Part shown: one piece after another, positions 8,687 to 17,969 of the stretch
Numbering within the stretch: the stretch's first letter is position 1
How the letters are laid out: every line of letters begins with the position of its first letter
DNA from: a virus
Direction: 5' to 3' (one strand)
DNA: 64,000 nucleotides
IMG/VR virus record: IMGVR_UViG_3300033150_002070
Location: 1-64,000 of that record
Notes under the pieces: generated by a model
What the model saw: only the letters and a program-made list of their open reading frames with translations
The model's database searches: none
What the model was told of the DNA's origin: nothing
Position numbers and translations under genes: made by a program

Positions 8687-9432
8687 AGCAGCCCCTCCAC
8701 AGCTTCTTCAACTTCTGTCAAATCAGGAGTCAAAAGATCAACGGACGTCTCCTTGTAGCTTGAAAACTTGAAAAGATCTGGCCTGAAGTGGCAAACCACC
8801 TGAGGCTTGGAAAGATAGAAGGCAAGCACATTGATCGAGGAGTGAACTCCTACCACACATTTTGCTCCAAGCACATACCTTGCTACCTCAACCAGAGGCT
8901 TTCCCCTTAAGTCGATGTCGCAGTCCCTGCAAAAACCTATAGGCTCCCCAGGCCAGCCAACCCACACTATCGGAAGATCATGCGTGAAAAAGAACAGCGC
9001 TGGGATCTGTTTCCACCTTGAGATAGTCGAGGCATGAACCACAAGATACTCTCCTTTAACAGGTTCAAGATGAAGCCTCAGGTTCCAATCAGTCGGCTCA
9101 ATCCAAGGAACAGGCTTATGGACCGAAAGCACCTTACGCTCAATTATAACATCGTCGAAGTTGCCGAACTCAGCCAGATTATACTTAGTCGAAACCATCT
9201 GATTGAAACGCGAAATACTCCTAAGATCGGAGGGGATCTCGCTGGTTTTGATCTCAATAGTCTCCTTGATTGAAAGATCTGAGAACTCTTTTAGAAGCTG
9301 AACCGGCTCCCTCTCGTAGGATGAGTGAACCCACGTAATCTCAGAATCCCGCTTTAAGGCATTGAAAAACGGAACCAAATGAAACGTATCGCCAATTCTT
9401 ACCTGTCCAAATACAAAGAGTATCCGCCTCAT
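8665..9432 (-). CDS. GT-B glycosyltransferase-like protein (GT9-like), 255 aa
   Basis: The protein begins RRILFVFGQVRIGDTF, a Rossmann strand-loop with the G-x-GD pattern of GT9 enzymes. Near residue 180 it reads DLRGKPLVEVARYVLGA, then VGVHSSINVLAFYLSKPQVV, which closely follows the D-L-x-G-x-T..VG.DSG..HLA signature of heptosyltransferase-type GT-B folds. It overlaps the neighbouring glycosyltransferases by 4 and 22 bp. The acceptor is unknown. Confidence 0.65.
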   Translation of the reverse strand: MRRILFVFGQVRIGDTFHLVPFFNALKRDSEITWVHSSYEREPVQLLKEFSDLSIKETIEIKTSEIPSDLRSISRFNQMVSTKYNLAEFGNFDDVIIERKVLSVHKPVPWIEPTDWNLRLHLEPVKGEYLVVHASTISRWKQIPALFFFTHDLPIVWVGWPGEPIGFCRDCDIDLRGKPLVEVARYVLGAKCVVGVHSSINVLAFYLSKPQVVCHFRPDLFKFSSYKETSVDLLTPDLTEVEEAVEGLLCQTLSR

Positions 9433-10262
9433 ACTATACAGCTCCTCCGAATCGTATCCTCGCTCAGGTAGTCTTTATAGTGCGTCCAGCCAAACTCAAA
9501 CTCGCCAGTAAAACTATCAAGCAGTCTGGAAAGAGGCGTCTCGTGCGAGAACACAGCCCGCTCATATACAGGCGGATGAGTCGGGTGAAGATTCCTTAAG
9601 TTTGGGTTTACATCCCACGCCTTCCAGACGTTCCAGAACCACCTGATATAGTTAGTTGAGTGAATTGACTGAGAGTGCTTGGCCTTGAACAAAACCTCCT
9701 CATCGGTTCTCACATAAGACGGGTGCTGGAAACGCCAGCCATCGTACAAAGCCCGCTCAGCTCCGCCCTGAGGAATTCTGTCGAACTTGAATTCAAGACC
9801 TGCCCTCACAACCACTTCAGGAGGACCATGAGTCGGATGATGTATCTTGTGGTAGATGTCCTTCCAGTAGGTGTCAAGGTGGGCTGAAAAGATCGCCTTG
9901 TCCTCGTTGAATTCCACAAACGCCAATAGATCATCAACGGCATCAGGATCCCAGATCTCATCGCCGCCGATTATGAATATGAAGTCGTAGCCCTGCTCAC
10001 GTGCCCAATACGAAGCCCACGTAATCTCATCAGTTGAGTTATTCCAAACGCGAACTATCTCGTGCTCGAAAACACGAAGCTTCCTGGCTCGATCAAGCCA
10101 CCCAAGAGTCCCGTCATCGCCTGAAACCGGTTGGGAAAGACAACGCCATGGTTCCTTGGAGAGAAAGAGGGCAAGCGGGATCTTGCCGTACAGACCCTCG
10201 ATCACAGCAGGCAGGAAGAAGCCTTGTCGGTAGATCACAAGAACTCCAACGATCCTCATCAT
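9429..10262 (-). CDS. GT-A glycosyltransferase-like protein, about 277 aa
   Basis: The sequence has a GT2/GT-A like N-terminal half: strand GVLVIYRQGFFLPAVIEGL, helix, then FIFIIGGDEIWDPDAVDDLL where the GGDE stands at the DXD metal site. The C-terminal part is Trp/His-rich. The frame is open to a GTG at 10274, but GAGGGGTAGG precedes ATG 10262/10259, just past the portal stop, so I place the start there. First of three adjacent glycosyltransferases. Confidence 0.65.
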   Translation of the reverse strand: MMRIVGVLVIYRQGFFLPAVIEGLYGKIPLALFLSKEPWRCLSQPVSGDDGTLGWLDRARKLRVFEHEIVRVWNNSTDEITWASYWAREQGYDFIFIIGGDEIWDPDAVDDLLAFVEFNEDKAIFSAHLDTYWKDIYHKIHHPTHGPPEVVVRAGLEFKFDRIPQGGAERALYDGWRFQHPSYVRTDEEVLFKAKHSQSIHSTNYIRWFWNVWKAWDVNPNLRNLHPTHPPVYERAVFSHETPLSRLLDSFTGEFEFGWTHYKDYLSEDTIRRSCIV

Positions 10263-10263
10263 C

Positions 10264-11739
10264 CTACCCCTCACTCAAAATTTGCTCAGCCAGACTATCA
10301 TCTAAGCCTGGAACTATAGGCCTCACTGGGTCCTCAATTGCATCAGCGCCTTTCTCGAACATCTCCTCTTGATGCTCACTGATCTTGCTAAGGTAAAATA
10401 CTCGCCTTCCAACCACTATGAACGGCTCATCACCCCCTTCCTTCGGCGGCAGGCCCTCCTCGTCGCGCTCCTCATTTATCGAGGAGATCCCGCTCCTTAC
10501 TCTGAGATAGGCCGCCCTCGCGTGCTTAAGCTCATCGCCGTACGGCCTCACAATAAACTTGAACTCCAGCGGATACCTTGAAAGCTCCTGGACTATCTCG
10601 GTAGTGAAGTAGTACTCAAGCTGTTTGGCAATCGGCCTTATAAGACCAAGTCTTCCAAGACGCTCTTGGACTTCAGCACCGGCTGAGGCCTTCTGAACAC
10701 CAAGCTCAATTGGCTGTATCCCAAAGGCGCGCATTACAGCAAGCTCAAACCTGTCCAGAAGCTGAACCATCTGCATCTCCTCATTGGAGCGCTTGAAATC
10801 AATCCACTTGGCCCCGCTTCCAGACACAACCGCAAGCCTGTGCCTCATTTCAAGACCTCTGTGTTCCTCGAACCACTGCTCAAGCCGGCGTCTTGCATCC
10901 TCACCCATTCTTTCGACGTTCAGAATACCAGGCGGTATCTCATCCTCCTCGAAGAACCGGCCCAGAAGATTAAGAGCATAGAGATGACAGCCGACTTCAT
11001 TGTAGATCGACTCAATGATAGGCATCCCGAGAGGGCTTTCAGTTCGGGGAAAGAGCGAGAGGTAAATCACGTTCTCGGTTGGAAGTTCAATTACTGAGAG
11101 AAGCGGCTCAGACTCCTCTGGAACAACTTGGATATAAGTCTTGATCCGGCCGTGCTCGTCCTGATTCGGAAAGAATGAAGCGCCGTCCCTAGCCCAAAGC
11201 TCAACGATCTTGCCGCTTCTCGATCTCACCTTCTCAATCACGCCAGCGTCAAGAACCAGAAGGTCTCTGAGCATCTTTGAAAGAAGGCGCCCAAAAGATT
11301 CCGAGTTTGAGTTTGGGTTATAGAAAAGCCTCGCTACATTCTGAGCTTCAATCCTTGCATTCTTGAGGTCGTCGCCGCTGAGTCCCTTGACCGGAACTAC
11401 GGACCAAGTAAGGTTTGAAAGCTCCCTTACGATCGTGTCAATACAGGCTCTCACAATCGAGCTTTGACGATAGCACTCACGAAGATCGGAGTAAGTGAGG
11501 GAAAATCCCCTGCGCCTCGTTGACTCTCTGGTTGCTGTTCTTTCGGACTTGGTGGCTGTAACATATGCCCTCAGACGCCCTCTTGTCTCCGAAAGCTCCT
11601 GATCCAGCTTATCACGCTCCTCTTTCAGCTTTTCGACCTCAGCACGAACGCCCTTTACGGACTCCTGCTCAGCCTTCAAGGCTTGTAACTCACGCTCTAG
11701 CTCATCTACTCGCTTAGCTGAAACCAGAGGGAAATTCAT
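10264..11739 (-). CDS. Portal protein, 491 aa
   Basis: The N-terminal 60 residues form a predicted coiled coil (VDELERELQALKAEQ). The body matches HK97/SPP1-type portals: SIVRACIDTIVRELSNLTW early, IYLSLFPRTESPLGMPIIESIYNE in the middle, and the late SGISSINEERDEEGLPPKEGGD motif characteristic of the family. It forms the dodecameric DNA entry channel. It lies downstream of the terminase, separated by three genes for fibre-like and LamG-like proteins, an unusual order. Confidence 0.88.
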   Translation of the reverse strand: MNFPLVSAKRVDELERELQALKAEQESVKGVRAEVEKLKEERDKLDQELSETRGRLRAYVTATKSERTATRESTRRRGFSLTYSDLRECYRQSSIVRACIDTIVRELSNLTWSVVPVKGLSGDDLKNARIEAQNVARLFYNPNSNSESFGRLLSKMLRDLLVLDAGVIEKVRSRSGKIVELWARDGASFFPNQDEHGRIKTYIQVVPEESEPLLSVIELPTENVIYLSLFPRTESPLGMPIIESIYNEVGCHLYALNLLGRFFEEDEIPPGILNVERMGEDARRRLEQWFEEHRGLEMRHRLAVVSGSGAKWIDFKRSNEEMQMVQLLDRFELAVMRAFGIQPIELGVQKASAGAEVQERLGRLGLIRPIAKQLEYYFTTEIVQELSRYPLEFKFIVRPYGDELKHARAAYLRVRSGISSINEERDEEGLPPKEGGDEPFIVVGRRVFYLSKISEHQEEMFEKGADAIEDPVRPIVPGLDDSLAEQILSEG

Positions 11740-11750
11740 CTTGCCCTCCT

Positions 11751-14246
11751 TTACCTCGGCGCTATCCGCACAAACTGATTTCCGGTCCCTTGCTCAGTCA
11801 AATGGTTCGCATTGACAGTAGCGTCATTGTAAGTGTTATCAAACGTCCAGTCAGCAACACAGCCGACAGGGTGGATGGAGACATCATCTACATAGAACTC
11901 TGAGGCCCCCGTGTAGGAAAGAATCCTTACTTGAGAGTCTGGCGCAGGGGCAACTCGGGTTCCGTACAACTTCACCCATTGACCTGTAGATGTAGTCCAA
12001 TCGATTCCGGGGGTTCCAGATAGCCAAAGCCGAGCACCCCCTGATACAACGTACACCCAAGCAGTTATTTCATATATTTTCCCAGGAATTAGGGATAAGG
12101 TTTGCTTACCCCCGTGATTCTCTGAGGTTGTTATTACATGAAGGGAATACGTCCCCTCGTGTGCTTGTGCGTTAGACCGCTCGAACGTGGGTGGGGTGCC
12201 ATACGTAGTCCAATTGGAAGGTGGATCTCCGTTTTCCATCCCACCATTCGTCACCTTCTCAGTATCAAAGCTCTCCGCCATCTCAAGCTCAGGGAACCCA
12301 AGTTCTGAAAGTGAAGCGTATGGGCGGCGATAGATCCGAGCAGCGAAAGTGCTTTCTGCCTCGGCTACAGCCAAGCCGTGATAGGAAGCCCAGGTGGAAA
12401 GGCCGTTTTTGCCAAAATTAAAGATAGCGAGTCTGGAAAGAAAACCAACCCAACTATACTGGTCGCTTGGGCCATAACGTCCAGCATACAAGGCCTGTCC
12501 AACAACATCATCAGTAATTTCACTTGCAGACTCACTACGTATCTGAGTACCGTCATGATATAGTCGAGCAGCTCCAGCCCTCTCAACAAACCCAAAGAAG
12601 CTATGCCAACGATGAACCGCAAATACATCTGAAGGGTTCAATACCAAACTATTGTCACTCGAATCCCTAATTTCCCAAAACGCAGTGCCATTGCTTAACA
12701 AGCCAAATCCCCACCCCCGATTATTTGGTGGGTATCGGCAATCAACCATAAACCGATGTGTGCTCAGACTGCTTGGACGACCAATGCAAAGAAAAGCAAA
12801 ATCTCCAGCACCTGGAACTATTCCTACTTGATCCGCATCACTTATCTCAGCATACCCGTTTCCATCCAACCGAAGCGACTTGTGAAACGGCACTAGCCTC
12901 ACCTTCGCCGTGCCGCCCTCAGCCCTAACTCGAAGTGGATCTTCATACACAAACTCATTCCCCGTCCCCTGCTCAGTTAAGTCGTTACCGTTTACAGTTG
13001 CATCGTTATAAGTGCCCTGCACCGATGGGTCTCCGAACCAGTCTGCGATACAGCCGACGGGATGCAGGCTAATATTCTTCGCCCAAATTGTGTAAGGTGC
13101 GGTATATTCATCTACTTTTCCGACTTGAATGCTTATGTAACCCAACGTCGCATCTGTTGGTAAAATAAAGGTCAGTTCCACGTCAGTCCAGCCAGAAGAA
13201 TTAACAGTTATATTATTATCACTACCCACCACTGTTTTACCACCTTGCTTCCGGAAATTAAAGCCGATCCGTCCATCACCGGCCTGATCAGATTTGAATT
13301 GTCCCTTTAGCACATACATCTTTCCAAGTGTCATTCTTGAGTAAGTGCTCTGCGTAAGCGCAATATGGTGCTCCAAATCTGATTTCTGTTGTATAGTTAT
13401 CTTTGCCGCACTTTCTACTGAATCATAATCCCAGTCAGCGGCTCCGCTACTTTCCTTCTCATTCCAATCTGCAAAATCAACATTCGGTGCCGTTCCACTG
13501 TAACTTGAAAAATCACCATTAAGCACTTTCTCCGTATCAAAGCTCTCCACCATCTCAAGCTCAGGCCAGAAATCCTCTATTCGAAGATAGGGGTCTCGAT
13601 AGAATTTCTTGGCCATATCTGCACAGAGATCGGCCACAGAGGAAAAGTTGTGGTGGGATTTGAGGACGTCAAGGCCAGCGTAACCGGCCCTAATGAACCA
13701 CACTCGGCCTACCAACCCCTTGACATTATAGTTCCCAGATGCGTCGTAGGCCATCACATATAGGGTCTGTCCTGGTGATATATCAACGCCGTCAAATGTG
13801 GAGAAGTCAACGGCGGTTCCCGCAACACCATCAATGTATAGCACAGCATTAGCACTCCGATCAAGCGTAGCAAGCGCCACATGCCACCTACCATCTCGCA
13901 AGTCAATTCCGCCAGGACTGAATGCCCATAGACGATTGGCATTAGTTGTTCCACAGCCAAATCTAATACTGCCATCGTTATAAAAAGCAAACTGATATTG
14001 ATCGCCATCATTGACCCTCTCTGAAAGGAAATGAGCATAATTAGGAACATCTGAAACTTTGAAAACAAGCCCCATTATTATATCGCTGGTTCCAAGATCT
14101 AAACCTATTTGGTCAGCATTCGAAATGCTTAAATACCCATTCCCATCCAGCCTGAGGCTCTGATTCTGAGCCTTAAACCTCACTCCGGCAAAGGCAATAG
14201 AGCAGGCAAGGAGAACAACCAGTGCTAATAGTGCTACCCTTTTCAT
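11751..14246 (-). CDS. Secreted-type tandem LamG/carbohydrate-binding protein, 831 aa
   Basis: The N-terminus (MKRVALLALVV..CSIAFAGV) is a Sec signal peptide. The mature protein is an internal duplication of about 400 aa: each half starts with SLRLDGNGY-ISxADQ, continues with a LamG/concanavalin-like jelly-roll, then PELEMxESFDTEKV, a carbohydrate-binding-like sandwich, IHPVGCxADW and NDATVN-NxLTEQGTGN. This suggests a glycan-binding surface or fibre protein. A Sec signal on a protein encoded inside the packaging module is odd, since virion proteins are normally assembled in the cytoplasm. Confidence 0.75.
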   Translation of the reverse strand: MKRVALLALVVLLACSIAFAGVRFKAQNQSLRLDGNGYLSISNADQIGLDLGTSDIIMGLVFKVSDVPNYAHFLSERVNDGDQYQFAFYNDGSIRFGCGTTNANRLWAFSPGGIDLRDGRWHVALATLDRSANAVLYIDGVAGTAVDFSTFDGVDISPGQTLYVMAYDASGNYNVKGLVGRVWFIRAGYAGLDVLKSHHNFSSVADLCADMAKKFYRDPYLRIEDFWPELEMVESFDTEKVLNGDFSSYSGTAPNVDFADWNEKESSGAADWDYDSVESAAKITIQQKSDLEHHIALTQSTYSRMTLGKMYVLKGQFKSDQAGDGRIGFNFRKQGGKTVVGSDNNITVNSSGWTDVELTFILPTDATLGYISIQVGKVDEYTAPYTIWAKNISLHPVGCIADWFGDPSVQGTYNDATVNGNDLTEQGTGNEFVYEDPLRVRAEGGTAKVRLVPFHKSLRLDGNGYAEISDADQVGIVPGAGDFAFLCIGRPSSLSTHRFMVDCRYPPNNRGWGFGLLSNGTAFWEIRDSSDNSLVLNPSDVFAVHRWHSFFGFVERAGAARLYHDGTQIRSESASEITDDVVGQALYAGRYGPSDQYSWVGFLSRLAIFNFGKNGLSTWASYHGLAVAEAESTFAARIYRRPYASLSELGFPELEMAESFDTEKVTNGGMENGDPPSNWTTYGTPPTFERSNAQAHEGTYSLHVITTSENHGGKQTLSLIPGKIYEITAWVYVVSGGARLWLSGTPGIDWTTSTGQWVKLYGTRVAPAPDSQVRILSYTGASEFYVDDVSIHPVGCVADWTFDNTYNDATVNANHLTEQGTGNQFVRIAPR

Positions 14247-14255
14247 CTATCCCTC

Positions 14256-15461
14256 CTACGGCTTGGCTATGAAGTAAATCACACTCAAATCAGCCGTCTC
14301 ATCAGCAGTTGACTTGATAGTAAACGATCCACTGGCCTTGTTCGTAATATAAAGCTGACCCACAGGCGGCCCCTCTGGCGTTATGAAGATGAACGAGTTA
14401 GCTGTTACAAGAGAGTTCGATACATTCACCGAATCAGCAGCAGCAGTCAAAGTGACTCTTTCAAGAGGCAAGTTTGAACCGCTATGAATATTGACGTAAT
14501 TTAGGACCTCAAGAGAATCAGCTTGAGCATATTCCATTCCAGAAAGCGCCCAGTTATCCGGCGAAGTCCACGCACCGGTTCCGCCGTAGTCATCATCCCA
14601 GAGGATTTTGTGTGCGGTAAGGTCGCCGTCATCAGAGGCGTAAATTCCGCCGTCAAAGTTACCAGTTGTTGAATCAGCAACCGTAACATACTGGCTCCAA
14701 AGGTGCGGAACCGTTAGATCACCCGTCATAGTGTCACCATCAGCATTCACGAATATGTTCGCAAATGCCGAAGTGCCTACCCTCACAGCTATTCGGCTGT
14801 CGTAGTTGTTCTCCATTGTAAGAGTCACTGTAGGATCAGTACCGGAGCCGCTCACATTGGCATAGATTTTAAGGACAAGCCGGTCGGTTGCAGAAATAGT
14901 TGAGTCAGCGTTAAGGTAGGCTGAAAGAAGATACTGAGTTCTCGTATCGGCCAGTTCATCGCTCAGGCCGCTTGTGAGGATCAAAGTCTCATTGCCGCCG
15001 CTATCACGCTTGTAAAGCTTCCAGTAGACATTGACCGTCTTGTTACCGGTCTTTTTCAAAAAGAAAGTTCCCACATACGTTCCAAGCGACAAAGCGTCTA
15101 TTCCAGGATACCCGGACTCAGTTACAAAGCTCCACAAGAGCTGATCATCGCCAGTTGACAACGCCCCTGAGGTAAGCTCAGACAGAGTGTTGCCGGTCTC
15201 CTCATCATACATGTAGTAGTAGCCACCTACATCGGCATCGTCATCGGTGAGAAAGAAGTTCCACACAGCAGCGGCCAAAGATGCATCAACGTAATTTTTG
15301 GTCGCTACATCAGTCGCAGTCACAGGGTCCCTGCCGACTTTAAGAGAGTCAAGCCCACGACGCTCAATGAACCGCTTCCAGTTGAAGCGAATCTGACCGA
15401 AAGCCAGGCTGGGTATCAGAATACCTACCACCACCGCTAAAGTTAAAGCTGTCCTTTTCAT
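14256..15461 (-). CDS. Fibre-like protein with Sec signal peptide, 401 aa
   Basis: Starts with a signal peptide (MKRTALTLAVVVGILIPSLAFG, likely cleaved after AFG). Then DPVTATDVATKNYVDASLAAA, a segment common in tail-fibre proteins, and a long Thr/Asp/Gly-rich beta region. It shares the signal-peptide style (MKR..., ending ..AFxG-RF) with the next gene. Function is inferred as a surface or fibre component. Confidence 0.6.
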   Translation of the reverse strand: MKRTALTLAVVVGILIPSLAFGQIRFNWKRFIERRGLDSLKVGRDPVTATDVATKNYVDASLAAAVWNFFLTDDDADVGGYYYMYDEETGNTLSELTSGALSTGDDQLLWSFVTESGYPGIDALSLGTYVGTFFLKKTGNKTVNVYWKLYKRDSGGNETLILTSGLSDELADTRTQYLLSAYLNADSTISATDRLVLKIYANVSGSGTDPTVTLTMENNYDSRIAVRVGTSAFANIFVNADGDTMTGDLTVPHLWSQYVTVADSTTGNFDGGIYASDDGDLTAHKILWDDDYGGTGAWTSPDNWALSGMEYAQADSLEVLNYVNIHSGSNLPLERVTLTAAADSVNVSNSLVTANSFIFITPEGPPVGQLYITNKASGSFTIKSTADETADLSVIYFIAKP

Positions 15462-15467
15462 ATCACA

Positions 15468-15887
15468 TCACTCCTTGAATCCAATGTATCTCAGATACTG
15501 AGTAGAACCAGCCCCAGGAGCGTAAGCGTAGAAAATCGAAAGATCATTAACACCCTGAGGAAGCTGGAACGATCCACCTGCATCAAGCTCAATTCCGCCA
15601 GAACTACCAACATCAGCGCCGCCAAGCTCTATCACAGCATCGTTGAAAATATCCGCCTGTATGACGAAAGCATCAGCCGATACAGACGGAAGCTGAACCG
15701 TTGTAGAACCTACGGCAACCTTGCCAGAAACTACCTCAGAATAAGAATCGGACGAGCCACCTCCCCCTGTCGAAACAAGTAGCCGCCCGTCCGAGCTTAC
15801 CCTCACCATCTTAAGCTGATTACCAGCCTCATCAAAGCCTAAGATAGCCGGCACACGATTTTTGTCGCGCCTCGCATTCTCACTCAT
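15468..15887 (-). CDS. Small beta-rich phage protein, 139 aa
   Basis: A hydrophilic protein: charged start, GRLLVSTGGGGSSDSYSE linker, then beta-rich Gly/Val/Asp sequence. No signal peptide. It lies between the terminase and the fibre-like gene with strong ribosome sites. It could be a decoration or fibre accessory protein, but I do not recognise a family. Confidence 0.55.
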   Translation of the reverse strand: MSENARRDKNRVPAILGFDEAGNQLKMVRVSSDGRLLVSTGGGGSSDSYSEVVSGKVAVGSTTVQLPSVSADAFVIQADIFNDAVIELGGADVGSSGGIELDAGGSFQLPQGVNDLSIFYAYAPGAGSTQYLRYIGFKE

Positions 15888-15908
15888 AAGCTACTCCCTC
15901 CTTTCAAA

Positions 15909-17969
15909 CTACCTGGGCCTTAAACCCAGAAAGTTTACTCGGCCGCCGCCTGGAGCACGCGGCCTTTCAATATCTTTACTCGAAGGGATCCCAATCACGT
16001 CAAACGACGCGCCGCCCTCAAGCCTCATAGCCTGCCACATCAGCCACCACGCCATTAGAGGGTCCCCAGTCTTCCTACTCAATCTATACCTCGAAACACT
16101 CCTCACAAACTCACAGGCAGGACACTCACATATAAGATCATAGGGATGATCACTCCAAAACGACCACTCACCCCTTGAAAGCTCATTCATCAACGCAGGA
16201 ATACCCGATATAAGCGACCGCTTCTCCTCCGAAGTGAAGAAAGCCTCAAGAGGCATCCCCTCACACTTCCGCTTGAAATACTCCTCAATCGAGCTTTCTG
16301 AAGTCTCCATACCAGCCACCGACATCTCCTCAACCAGAAAATCACGAACCTCAGGATAAGTTCTCACTACCTGAATATACGAAAGACTTCTCACAAGATC
16401 AAGTAAAGCAACCTGAAAGCCGTTAGTCTCAACCATGATAGTTGTCGGCCTGAACTTAAGATACGCAATCAAGATTCTTGTCGCAAGCTCGGTCGGACTA
16501 TACCGGCCTATATCAAAATAAGTCGCCCACTTTCGCAAACTCTCATCATACCCACCAACCACAATGGCGCTCTTAGAACCCCTTCCCGAAAGCGACGAAG
16601 CTGGATCAACGCCCATATACACAAGCTTCAAAACAGGCCTCGAGGTCGTAAGAGCCGAGATAAGCTCATCATCGGCCACAAACACATCCTCATCGGACAA
16701 GGGCCTGTTTCTAAAGGCAAGATCGAAAATCTGAAGCCCAAGCACGCCAAGACGCTCAGCTAAAGCCTCACGCGACCACTTCTCAGGCCAAAGGGGGTTT
16801 AGATTTTCATCTATCGCATAAAACCTCACCTTCCAGGGTATCTTATCGCCTCGGCGGGCCTGCTCAACTATCTCACTCAAAAGATCTTTCTCGTGCCACA
16901 GCGTCCCCAGTATCCAGCACCGACCATCCTCCTCCAGAGTGTTAAGCCAAGCGCTCCTGAAAGAGCTTTTAACAGTCTCACGAAGCTTCGGCTGGCTCAC
17001 AGAGTTTCGCCAGTCACACACATCATCAAGTATCAGAAGATCAGCCCTCGCACTCGTAATACCGCTTGTGATACCCATCGCCTCAACTGTTGGGTCCTTG
17101 TTAAGCCCAGGACAAGTGCTTTTGAAATCCCACCTGCCGTCAGCCACAACAGAAAGCAGATGGCTCGACCAGGGATACCCAGGCTTAACCCAAGGAAAAA
17201 CAAGGCGAAACCGCTCGTTGTACTCAATAAGAGACCTCAAAGCAGAACATATTGCCGCAGCCTTACCATCGTTATGCGAGCCTATCTTTATGCGTATCGC
17301 AGGATTCCGGCCAATCTCCCACGAACCGCGCTTTATAGGAATCTGGGAGGTATTATGAGTGATGAACCCGTCGCCGGTAACGAAATTGTGCAGTCCATCA
17401 ACCTCAATACCGTAGCAAGGTTGAACGCCAATAAACTTCTTCTTCACGACAATGTCCGAGCCAATCTCATACCCTTCGGGGCCAAGAACAGCAACAACCA
17501 CTTTATCACCAACTCTCAAGTCCTCAGCCTTAACCCACTCAAGCCCTCTCAGAAACGGGTGATCCCAACTTACTCTAGCCCGCCTTCCAGTCGCAGTAAC
17601 TATCTCATAACTTTTCTTATACGCTGAAAAGAACGAGCTTGGCGAAAATGCAGGTTTGATCTCAAGACTCCCAGGATCTAAACTCAAAACTTCACCGCCG
17701 CGCCACTTTTCAACTGGAACAGCAACCCCATCAGCACCGAGTATAAGCTCACCCTCAACTAAACACTTCCCATGATCCCTCGGGGCTACAATCACCTTGA
17801 ACTTACCAGGCTCACTCAAAAACGCCTGCCACTCGCGGTGCATAGCACAGTCCTCTATTCCAAGCACATAAAGGCCGTAGTCATTCACATTAGCCCTCGC
17901 ACGCTTGATAACCCGCGCAAGCGAAGCCTTGCTTTCAATAAGACGAAGATCACCCCTGGAAAGTTTCAT
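15909..17969 (-). CDS. Large terminase subunit with mini-intein, 686 aa
   Basis: This is the packaging ATPase/nuclease. The Walker A loop APRDHGK-T is split after Lys68 by a 138-aa intein. The Walker B DLLILDDVCD is near residue 313, with a coupling-motif-like GTLWHEKDLL soon after. The C-terminal RNase H-like nuclease starts at YMGVDPASS near residue 450 with later acidic residues (MVETNG). Without the intein it is about 548 aa, normal for the family. It opens the structural cluster after the small-terminase-position gene and a methyltransferase. Confidence 0.92.
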   Translation of the reverse strand: MKLSRGDLRLIESKASLARVIKRARANVNDYGLYVLGIEDCAMHREWQAFLSEPGKFKVIVAPRDHGKCLVEGELILGADGVAVPVEKWRGGEVLSLDPGSLEIKPAFSPSSFFSAYKKSYEIVTATGRRARVSWDHPFLRGLEWVKAEDLRVGDKVVVAVLGPEGYEIGSDIVVKKKFIGVQPCYGIEVDGLHNFVTGDGFITHNTSQIPIKRGSWEIGRNPAIRIKIGSHNDGKAAAICSALRSLIEYNERFRLVFPWVKPGYPWSSHLLSVVADGRWDFKSTCPGLNKDPTVEAMGITSGITSARADLLILDDVCDWRNSVSQPKLRETVKSSFRSAWLNTLEEDGRCWILGTLWHEKDLLSEIVEQARRGDKIPWKVRFYAIDENLNPLWPEKWSREALAERLGVLGLQIFDLAFRNRPLSDEDVFVADDELISALTTSRPVLKLVYMGVDPASSLSGRGSKSAIVVGGYDESLRKWATYFDIGRYSPTELATRILIAYLKFRPTTIMVETNGFQVALLDLVRSLSYIQVVRTYPEVRDFLVEEMSVAGMETSESSIEEYFKRKCEGMPLEAFFTSEEKRSLISGIPALMNELSRGEWSFWSDHPYDLICECPACEFVRSVSRYRLSRKTGDPLMAWWLMWQAMRLEGGASFDVIGIPSSKDIERPRAPGGGRVNFLGLRPR
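17352..17765 (-). other. Mini-intein (138 aa) in terminase Walker A
   Basis: Begins with Cys69 (CLVEGELILG) and ends with GFITHN at residue 206, followed by Thr207. Block B is VSWDHPFL and block F is YGIEVDGLHNFVTGDGFITHN-like. There is no endonuclease domain. Precise removal restores APRDHGKT, so splicing is needed for ATPase activity. Confidence 0.95.

Noticed and set aside
16893-17627. 244-aa plus-strand reading frame
   Set aside because: Antisense to terminase and its intein; no ribosome site.
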